The translations under genes were made by a program, and so were the position numbers. Under the pieces are notes generated by a model that was not told the DNA's origin, did no database searches, and saw only the letters and a list, made by a program, of their open reading frames with translations. From NCBI GenBank assembly GCA_039177555.1, contig JBCDFV010000031.1, positions 1-47,138 on the forward strand: a DNA stretch of 47,138 bases. Direction: 5' to 3'. Positions 30,442 through 36,969 of the stretch are shown piece after piece (position 1 is the stretch's first letter; the number at the start of each line of letters is the position of its first letter). This stretch comes from JANQGH01 sp039177555 (GTDB lineage Bacteria; Pseudomonadota; Alphaproteobacteria; DSM-16000; Inquilinaceae).

Positions 30442-32252
30442 GCCAGCGGTTCGGTCGCCGCGTCCAGCCAGGCCCGGACCTCACCCTCGACCAACGGCCC
30501 GATCTCGGCGCGCACGCGGGCGTGATAGGCGTCGAACCAGGCGCGTTCATCGGCGGTCAGCAGATCCGGCAGCACCAGCGCGCGGTCGATCGGCGCCAGG
30601 GTCAGCGTCTCGAAGGCCAGGAAGGGCTTTTCCGCCCCCGCCAGTTCCGGACAGGGAATGACGGCGACCAGGTTCTCGGTCCGGATGCCATAGCCGCCCG
30701 CCTTGTAATAGCCGGGCTCGTTCGACAGGATCATGCCCGGCTCCATCGCCACCGTGTTCAGCGCCTTGGAGATGCGGGCCGGCCCTTCATGGACGTCGAG
30801 ATAGCTGCCAACGCCGTGGCCCGTGCCATGGTCATAGTCGAGGCCCGCCTGCCAAAGCGCCTGCCGCGCCAGCACATCGATCTGCGGGCCGGCGGTTCCC
30901 TTCGGAAACCTGGCCGTGGCGATAGCGATATGCCCTTTCAGCACCAGCGTGAAGGCACGCTTGATCTCGTCGCCGACCGCGCCGAGGCCAATGGTGCGCG
31001 TGATGTCCGTGGTGCCGTCGAGATACTGGCCACCGCTGTCGACCAGATAGACGTTGCCGGCCTCAAGCGTCACGTCGCTTTCCGGCGAGACACGATAATG
31101 CGCCAGCGCCGCATGGGCGCCGAAGGCCGAAATCGCCTCGAAGCTGTCGTCCTTGCACATCGGATCGGCCGCCCGCAGGTCGTGCAGGTGCCTTGAGGCG
31201 TCAAGCTCCGTGACGGTGCCGGTCGGGCCGACCTCGGCCAACCAGGCCAGGAACCTGGCCATGACCGCGCCGTCGCGCAGATGCGCCGCCCGCGCGCCTT
31301 GCAGTTCGACCGCGTTCTTGCGCGCCTTCGGCAGTTCGCAGGGATCGGCCGAGCGGACGACCTTGGCGCCGGCCTGCTTCAGCCGTTGCGCGATCCAGGC
31401 GTTGACGGACGAAGGATCGATGGCGACCCGCTTGCCGTCCTGGCCCAGCCTGTCCAGGGCCGCGCCCAAGGCGTCCGGTGCCTCGATGCCGACCTGGTTG
31501 CCGAGATGGGGTGGCAGCGCGTCGGTCAGCTTCTCCGGCGCCACGAACCAGTCGACCAGGCCGTCCTTGCCCAGGATCGCGAAGGACAGGGCCAAGGGCG
31601 TGTTCGGCGTGTCGGCGCCGCGGATGTTCAACAGCCAGGCGATCGAGTCCGGCGCGCCCAGCACCGCCGCGTCGACGCCGTCCTTGGCCAACTGCGCGCT
31701 CACCTCCCGCCGCTTGTCGGCCGAGGATTTGCCGGCATAGGTTTCTGGATGCGGCACGATGGGCGCCAAGGGTGGCGGCGGCTGATCCGCCCACAGATCG
31801 TCGATCGGGTTCGACGCCACCGCGACCAGGGTGCTGCCCGCCCGCTCCAACGCCGCTTCGGCCCTGTTGACCCAACGCGGTGTGTGCAAATGCGGGTCGT
31901 AACCCAGCTTGCCACCCTTCGGCAGTTGCTGGACCACCCATTCCAGGTGCGGCTCCTCGATCAAATGGTGGATCTCGAACAGGCCGCTATCGACCTGTTC
32001 GGCAACCTGTACCGTGTAGCGACCGTCGACGAAGATCGCCGCCTTGTCCGCCAGCACGACGATCACGCCAGCGGAGCCGCCAAAGCCGCTGAGCCATTCG
32101 ATCCGGCGGGCGCCGTCCGGGACCGCCTCGCTGAGGTTGACGTCCGACATGGGCACGACGAAGCCGTCGAGAGCCTGGCCCGCCAGCGCAGCGCGCAGCC
32201 TGTTCAAACGGTCGGCATGGTCGGTCTTCATCGCGTCTGAGGCGTCCGGCAT
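30438..32252 (-). CDS. Xaa-Pro aminopeptidase, M24 family (aminopeptidase P)
   Basis: About 604 residues, the length of the three-domain aminopeptidase P type. Two creatinase-like N-terminal domains (DGFVVPMSDVNLSEAVPDGA, IFVDGRYTVQVAEQVDSGLF; second domain around IAWLLNIRGADTPNTPLALS) precede the pita-bread catalytic domain. Its metal ligands are visible as YLVDSGGQYLDGTTDITRT, GTGHGVGSYLDVHEGP, ILSNEPGYYKAGGYGIRTEN, and the last Glu in ENLV. The enzyme removes N-terminal residues before proline. The start 32252 is preferred; another ATG follows seven codons later. It is co-translated with the downstream LD-carboxypeptidase. Confidence 0.92.
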   Translation of the reverse strand: MPDASDAMKTDHADRLNRLRAALAGQALDGFVVPMSDVNLSEAVPDGARRIEWLSGFGGSAGVIVVLADKAAIFVDGRYTVQVAEQVDSGLFEIHHLIEEPHLEWVVQQLPKGGKLGYDPHLHTPRWVNRAEAALERAGSTLVAVASNPIDDLWADQPPPPLAPIVPHPETYAGKSSADKRREVSAQLAKDGVDAAVLGAPDSIAWLLNIRGADTPNTPLALSFAILGKDGLVDWFVAPEKLTDALPPHLGNQVGIEAPDALGAALDRLGQDGKRVAIDPSSVNAWIAQRLKQAGAKVVRSADPCELPKARKNAVELQGARAAHLRDGAVMARFLAWLAEVGPTGTVTELDASRHLHDLRAADPMCKDDSFEAISAFGAHAALAHYRVSPESDVTLEAGNVYLVDSGGQYLDGTTDITRTIGLGAVGDEIKRAFTLVLKGHIAIATARFPKGTAGPQIDVLARQALWQAGLDYDHGTGHGVGSYLDVHEGPARISKALNTVAMEPGMILSNEPGYYKAGGYGIRTENLVAVIPCPELAGAEKPFLAFETLTLAPIDRALVLPDLLTADERAWFDAYHARVRAEIGPLVEGEVRAWLDAATEPLA

Positions 32253-32589
32253 GGGTGCGGCCTGTCTCTTGTCGTCAAGGGGCGGCAGCCAAGCTACGGC
32301 CACGGGCGGGCGCATGCAAGCTGGCCCGGCGCATGGCACAGCCGATGCAGAAGCAATGCCCAACACCATGCAGAAAGATCAATGCTGCACCGCAACAAAG
32401 CACGATGTGTTTTTGGCGATTGGGACTATCTCTGGCGCGTCGACGGAACGAACAAAGCACCCCGTACGACACATAAACCCAATGATCGACCGGGTAATGT
32501 CGCAGCCGAAGCCTACGGGAATTAGCCCCTGGGTGGTTGGTGAGGACCCCAACTGGCCGCAACCCCCTTTATGGAAAGGGACCTGGATA
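32253..32589. other. Divergent intergenic region, 337 bp, with TGC-rich repeats
   Basis: No gene seen. It must hold promoters for the aminopeptidase (minus) and the DUF1127 gene (plus), but no clear -35/-10 pair stands out. Notable: two direct copies of ATGCAGAA (32345-32352 and 32368-32375), each followed within a few bases by AATGC; and just before the DUF1127 start a 6-bp hairpin, CCCTTT (32565-32570) with AAAGGG (32575-32580), whose 3' arm is the putative ribosome site, so it could hinder translation of that gene. Confidence 0.5.
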
Positions 32590-32841
32590 ATGCAGACGAA
32601 TATCTCGACCCTACTCAACCGCGTCGGTGTCTTTTTCGGCATGGACGAACTCACCAAGAACCAACGCCGGACCTATGACCTGCTGAACCGGCTGACCGAG
32701 CGTCAGCTTGAGGATATCGGCTTGACCCATGGCACGGTCCGCGCCGTGGTTCTGGGCGGGCCGGACGCTGTCCGGACCGTATGCCCCGACGGCGCGATCC
32801 AAAGCGCGAACACCAACGCGCGCCCGGCAAAGGCTGCTTGA
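32590..32841 (+). CDS. DUF1127 (YjiS-like) small protein, tandem copy 1
   Basis: An 83-residue protein. The ATG at 32590 lies after GGAAAGGGACC; the long upstream open frame is not coding. The N-terminus LNRVGVFFGMDELTKNQRRT is helical, and the core YDLLNRLTERQLEDIGLTHG plus TVRAVVLGGPDAV is the DUF1127 motif. The C-terminal CPDGAIQSANT resembles the paralogue at 33173 (LPDGAIRRS). The gene carries its own terminator (32911-32952). A tandem duplicate is separated by 331 bp that contain a promoter-like element. Confidence 0.8.
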   Translation: MQTNISTLLNRVGVFFGMDELTKNQRRTYDLLNRLTERQLEDIGLTHGTVRAVVLGGPDAVRTVCPDGAIQSANTNARPAKAA

Positions 32842-32910
32842 AGCCTTAACGCCCAAGAGTTAGCCGCCGGCAACCGTCTTCCTCCTCCCTGGACGGCGCC
32901 GGCGACCGGA

Positions 32911-32952
32911 ACGCGAGCCGCCCCGCACGGGACGGCTCGCGTATCCATTTTT
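32911..32952 (+). terminator. Rho-independent terminator after the DUF1127 gene
   Basis: A perfect 10-bp stem, ACGCGAGCCG (32911-32920) with CGGCTCGCGT (32933-32942), extends inward by three more pairs after one mismatch, and is followed six bases later by TTTTT (32948-32952). It lies about 70 bp after the stop at 32841. This is the clearest intrinsic terminator in the window and separates the two tandem DUF1127 genes transcriptionally. Confidence 0.75.
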
Positions 32953-32970
32953 GCGTGAGAGTCCATGACG

Positions 32971-33019
32971 TTGACGGCAACGCCGTGCCAAACCATATGC
33001 CGATGCTGCAGTGCAGCAT
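32971..33019 (+). promoter_or_regulatory. Promoter-like element with a 17-bp palindrome upstream of DUF1127 copy 2
   Basis: TTGACG (32971-32976) and, 17 bp on, CATATG (32994-32999) could form a sigma-70 promoter, the -10 being weak. Directly downstream lies a perfect odd palindrome, ATGCTGCAGTGCAGCAT (33003-33019). It includes CTGC-N3-GCAG, a form reported (from memory) for PhaR regulators of phasin genes in Rhodobacter-type bacteria. Position near the expected transcription start fits a repressor operator. The remaining 150 bp to the start at 33173 show nothing clear. Confidence 0.4.
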
Positions 33020-33172
33020 TGCGTAGTTTATGGATTCTCAACAGCGTGGAATGACCCATTCTAGCGCCGTGATCGACGAACGAGCGTCGGCACCCACCAG
33101 GCATCAAAACCGCAGTCCCGGCGAGATCGGGACAGACACCGTCTCATCCTTTGGACAAGGAGACAACGAACC

Positions 33173-33436
33173 ATGCTGCTTGCAGCCCTATTGAACCCGC
33201 TGGCCCGGGCCTTTGGCATCGGCCGGCAGGCCCGTGAACGCGGTGACGCCTATCTGGAACTGATGAGCATGACCGACCGTCAGCTCGAGGATATCGGCCT
33301 GACCCGCGGCCTTGTCGAAACCGTGATCTGGCAGGGGCCCGAAAAGCTTGAGGAAATCCTGCCCGACGGCGCGATCCGGCGTAGCCTCGCCGAGGCGGCC
33401 AATCGAAACCGCAACCAGATTTCCGGCGCCGCTTAA
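33173..33436 (+). CDS. DUF1127 (YjiS-like) small protein, tandem copy 2
   Basis: An 87-residue protein with a strong AAGGAGA site. The core YLELMSMTDRQLEDIGLTRG and LVETVIWQGPEKLEEILPDG closely parallel the copy at 32590 (shared RQLEDIGLT and PDGAI), so the two arose by tandem duplication. N-terminal LLNPLARAFGIGRQARERG is amphipathic. DUF1127 proteins are small, often basic and RNA-related or stress-regulated. The stop overlaps the stop of the convergent L11 methyltransferase gene. It has its own candidate promoter and operator upstream. Confidence 0.82.
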   Translation: MLLAALLNPLARAFGIGRQARERGDAYLELMSMTDRQLEDIGLTRGLVETVIWQGPEKLEEILPDGAIRRSLAEAANRNRNQISGAA

Positions 33437-34347
33437 TGCCGCCCGGCCCGCAGGATCAGGGTTGGCCAGACACCGACCCTGATCCGCGCGGTGAGATAAA
33501 GGCCATGCGCGCGGTGGGCCGATAGCACCTGCGCCTCTTGCCGGTGCAACAGGCCGGCCAGGACCGCCGTACCGCCAGGCGCCAGATGGCGCCTCAAATC
33601 GCCGGCCATCTGGCAGAGCGGGCGTGCCAGAATGTTCGAGACAATCAGATCGTAGGGGCCGCCCGCCTCGACCGACGGGTTACCATAACCCGCGCTTAGG
33701 ATCGTCCGGACCCGCCCCTGCAGGCGGTTCACCTGCGTGTTGACGCGGGCAACGCGCACCGATTCCGCATCGATATCGGCCGCGACGACCGGGCGCGCAA
33801 AGCGACGCGCCATGGCAAACGCCAGGATCCCCGTGCCGCAGCCCATGTCCAGCATTCGCTTCGGCCGAAGCCGTTTCGCGAGCCGATCGATCGCGATCAG
33901 GCAGCCCGCGGTCGTCGGGTGCTCGCCGGAGCCGAACGCGGTCGCCGCATCGATGCACAAGCCGATCTTGCCCGCCGGCGCGGGTTCCGGATCGTGTGAG
34001 CCGTGAATGTAGAAGCGTCCGACGGTTAACGGCGGAAAGGCGGCATAGCTGGCCGCCAACCAATCCGTCGCAGGCAGTTTTTCGATCTGCAGCGGCGGCG
34101 GCGCCAGATTGGCCGATTTGGCCGCCACCGCCAGTGCCGCCTCCAACATGGCGCGATCGGGCGGTTCGGTCGCGCAGGCCTCCGCCGCGACGTTGCCAGC
34201 CTCGTCCGCCTCAAAGACGGACAGCGAGACGAAGCCGTCGTCGAACAGGCGGTCAATCGCGGGGGTCAGGGCGGCTGGCGCGATCAAGCGCACGGCCCAG
34301 ACGGCCCTCTCTTCCGGCGCGCTCGGCACCGTTCGCCCAAACCGCAT
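33433..34347 (-). CDS. prmA: 50S ribosomal protein L11 methyltransferase (PrmA)
   Basis: A 304-residue SAM-dependent enzyme. PrmA hallmarks are AFGSGEHPTTAGCLIAIDRL (variant of AFGTGxHxTT), the SAM motif MLDMGCGTGILAFAMAR, VVAADIDAESVRVARVN, the substrate-loop YDLIVSNILARPL (NILA) and LAPGGTAVLAGLL. The N-terminal 110 residues are the L11-binding domain. Start 34347 has a GAGGAG site; the longer frame to 34431 lacks similarity. It trimethylates lysines and the N-terminus of L11. It is divergent from the DUF1800 gene, with 102 bp between starts. Confidence 0.92.
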   Translation of the reverse strand: MRFGRTVPSAPEERAVWAVRLIAPAALTPAIDRLFDDGFVSLSVFEADEAGNVAAEACATEPPDRAMLEAALAVAAKSANLAPPPLQIEKLPATDWLAASYAAFPPLTVGRFYIHGSHDPEPAPAGKIGLCIDAATAFGSGEHPTTAGCLIAIDRLAKRLRPKRMLDMGCGTGILAFAMARRFARPVVAADIDAESVRVARVNTQVNRLQGRVRTILSAGYGNPSVEAGGPYDLIVSNILARPLCQMAGDLRRHLAPGGTAVLAGLLHRQEAQVLSAHRAHGLYLTARIRVGVWPTLILRAGRH

Positions 34348-34449
34348 GGCCCCACTCTCCTCAAAAAGACGCGACGGGTTTTGCCTGTTGGCGCGTTCGA
34401 ACTCAAAACGGCCGCGACCATCCCAGGCCAATCGCGGGAGTGCAAGACC

Positions 34450-35760
34450 ATGTCACGCATTGATGCCGCCCACGCGCTGGTTCGATTCGGCCTCGGGCCA
34501 CGGACGGGAGAGATCGACGCCTTGGCGGCCTACCCGACCGGCTGGCTGATCGAGAACATCGCCCGTGGCGCCGACCGCTCATCAAGCGTCGGCCACCAGG
34601 ACCGGCTGGTGGCGTTCTTGGAGGCGCGGGAGGCCGGCACGGCACAGACCAGCTTTCGCGAACAGGTGCGCCGCCAGGTCCGGGCCGACGTCCACCAGCG
34701 CATCGACACCGCCATCCGAACCGAAACGCCGTTCGCCGAGCGGCTGGTGCATTTCTGGGCCAACCATTTCACCGTCGCGGTCAACCGGCCCCAGGTCACC
34801 AGCCTGGCCAAGCCGTTTGAGGACGAGGCGGTGCGCCCGCATGTCACCGGCCGGTTCGCCGACATGCTGAGCGCGGTGGTGCACCACCCCGCCATGCTGC
34901 TCTATCTCGACAACGTGATCTCGTTCGGGCCGAACTCCCCGGCCGGGCGGCGAACAGGCCGCGGCTTGAACGAGAACCTGGCGCGGGAACTGCTGGAACT
35001 GCACACGCTCGGCGTCGATGGTGGATACACCCAAGACGATGTCATCGCGCTGGCGCAGATCCTGACGGGCTGGAGCGTCAGCCGGCTGCGCGATCCGGAC
35101 CCCGGCACTTTCCGCTATCACGATCTGGCCCATGAGCCGGGCGACAAGGTGCTGTTGGGCCAAACGTTTTCTCAAGGCGGCCAGGCCGAGGGCGAGGCGG
35201 CGCTGGCCCTGCTGGCCAGCCATCCGTCGACCGCGCGCCATATCGCGACGAAGCTGGCCCGCCATTTCATCGCCGACGATCCGCCCACTTCGGCGATCGA
35301 CACCCTGAGCCAAGCCTTCTTGGACACCGACGGCGATCTGGCCGCCGTCTACCGCGCCCTGATCGACCTGCCGGAGGCCTGGCAGCCGCATCTGACCAAG
35401 GTACGAACGCCGAACGACCTGCTGATCGCGGCCTTGCGCGCCTTCGATGTTCGCGAGGCGGACGAGCGGACCGCCGCGACCTTACGCCTGCTGGGCCAGG
35501 TGCCCTGGACCGCCCCGTCCCCCGCCGGCTGGCCTGACGATGCGGCCGGTTGGCTGGGGCCGGAGGCGCTGATGCGGCGCATCGACTGGTCGGTCGCGGT
35601 CGCCGGCCTGGCAGAACGGGCCATGGACCCCAGGCGGCTGCTGGAGACGGCGGTCGGCCCGCTGGTCTCTGCCACTACGCAGTTTCACGTCGACGGCGCG
35701 CCAAGCGCGCTGGAGGGCATAGCCCTGGTCCTCAGCAGCCCGGAATTTCAAAGGAGATAG
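34450..35760 (+). CDS. DUF1800 family protein
   Basis: A 436-residue protein. DUF1800 signatures: AAHALVRFGLGPRTGEIDAL at the N-terminus, ERLVHFWANHFTVAVNRPQV, HPAMLLYLDNVISFGPNSPA, GRGLNENLARELLELHTLGV, GGYTQDDVIALAQILTGWSV and HIATKLARHFIADDPP. The family is always found with a DUF1501 protein and is not biochemically defined. No signal peptide is evident at the chosen ATG. A DUF1501 gene follows after 2 bp, in the usual order. The start has only a weak site; an earlier frame start at 34381 lacks similarity. Confidence 0.88.
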   Translation: MSRIDAAHALVRFGLGPRTGEIDALAAYPTGWLIENIARGADRSSSVGHQDRLVAFLEAREAGTAQTSFREQVRRQVRADVHQRIDTAIRTETPFAERLVHFWANHFTVAVNRPQVTSLAKPFEDEAVRPHVTGRFADMLSAVVHHPAMLLYLDNVISFGPNSPAGRRTGRGLNENLARELLELHTLGVDGGYTQDDVIALAQILTGWSVSRLRDPDPGTFRYHDLAHEPGDKVLLGQTFSQGGQAEGEAALALLASHPSTARHIATKLARHFIADDPPTSAIDTLSQAFLDTDGDLAAVYRALIDLPEAWQPHLTKVRTPNDLLIAALRAFDVREADERTAATLRLLGQVPWTAPSPAGWPDDAAGWLGPEALMRRIDWSVAVAGLAERAMDPRRLLETAVGPLVSATTQFHVDGAPSALEGIALVLSSPEFQRR

Positions 35761-35762
35761 AC

Positions 35763-36956
35763 ATGGTCGATCTGACCCGACGGCATCTCTTGGCCGGCGC
35801 CGCCTGCGGGCTAGCGGTCGGCGCCCTGCCCACACGGCTGGTCCTGGCCAACGCGCCGACGGAAAAGCGCCTGGTGCTGGTCATCCTGCGCGGCGGCATG
35901 GACGGGCTGTCGACGGTCGTGCCCTACGCGGACCCGGACTATCGGTCGTTGCGCGAGGATCTGGCCTTGGCGCCGCCCGGCCGCGAGGACGGCGTGCTGG
36001 ATCTCGACGGGTTTTTCGGCCTGCACCCCGCGCTGATCACGTTGCACGACTGGTATCGACGGGGCGATGCCTTGGCGTTGCATGCGGTCGCCTCGCCCTA
36101 TCGCGAGCGTTCCCATTTCGACGGGCAAGACTTGCTTGAGGCCGGCGACAGCCGCCTGGGGTCCAGCCCGGACGGCTGGCTGAACCGCGCCCTATCGGTG
36201 ATCGGCGGCGAGCAGCGGCTGGGTCTGGCGGTCGGCCAGTCTGTGCCGCTGGTGCTGCGTGGCGAGACGCCGGTCATGTCCTGGGCGCCATCCGCCCTGC
36301 CCTCCGCCGATCTTAGCCTGCTCGACCGGCTGGCGGACGTCTATGCCGGCGATCCTCTGTTCCGCGATGCGCTGGCGGAGGGCCGCCGCGCCAACATGCT
36401 GGCGGGCACCGCCATGGGCGACACGGAGCCGGCGGGTGGACGGCAGGAGGCCTATTTGCAACTCGCGGACACGGCAGCCGGCATGCTGACGGCCGAGGAC
36501 GGACCGCGCATCGCCGTGCTGGATGCGCCGGGCTGGGACACACATATCGCGCAGGGCACAGTCAATGGCGCCTTGTCGCGCGCGCTGGGCGGGCTGGATG
36601 CGGTTTTGGCGCGATTGAAGGCCGGATTAACGCCCGTCTGGCCGGAAACGGCGATCATAATCGTCACCGAATTTGGCCGCACGGTACGGCCGAACGGCAG
36701 CGGCGGCACAGATCACGGTACGGCGACGGCTGCTTTCCTGGCCGGCGGCGCGGTCGCCGGCGGCCGGGTGGTGGCCGACTGGCCCGGGCTGGGTACGAAC
36801 CGGCTTTACGAGGATCGCGATCTGGCGCCGACCGCCGACATACGCGCCCTGTTCAAGGGCGTACTGGCCAGCCACTACGGGCTGCCCACGCGCGACCTTG
36901 AGCGGTTCGTGTTCCCGGACAGTGCCGGCGTGCGTGCGCTGGACGCGCTGGTCTAG
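35763..36956 (+). CDS. DUF1501 family protein, Tat-exported
   Basis: A 397-residue protein with a twin-arginine signal (TRRHLLAGAACGLAVGALPT) and an AGGAGA site. The mature part shows the DUF1501 fold of the alkaline-phosphatase superfamily: LVLVILRGGMDGLSTVVPYA, ASPYRERSHFDGQDLLEAG, APGWDTHIAQGTVNGALSRA, IIIVTEFGRTVRPNGSGGTD and DHGTATAAFLAGGAVAGGR. Metal-binding Asp/His positions are conserved, so it is probably a periplasmic metal-dependent hydrolase, but the substrate is unknown. It is translated right after its DUF1800 partner. Confidence 0.9.
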   Translation: MVDLTRRHLLAGAACGLAVGALPTRLVLANAPTEKRLVLVILRGGMDGLSTVVPYADPDYRSLREDLALAPPGREDGVLDLDGFFGLHPALITLHDWYRRGDALALHAVASPYRERSHFDGQDLLEAGDSRLGSSPDGWLNRALSVIGGEQRLGLAVGQSVPLVLRGETPVMSWAPSALPSADLSLLDRLADVYAGDPLFRDALAEGRRANMLAGTAMGDTEPAGGRQEAYLQLADTAAGMLTAEDGPRIAVLDAPGWDTHIAQGTVNGALSRALGGLDAVLARLKAGLTPVWPETAIIIVTEFGRTVRPNGSGGTDHGTATAAFLAGGAVAGGRVVADWPGLGTNRLYEDRDLAPTADIRALFKGVLASHYGLPTRDLERFVFPDSAGVRALDALV

Positions 36957-36969
36957 CGACTATCGCCGA

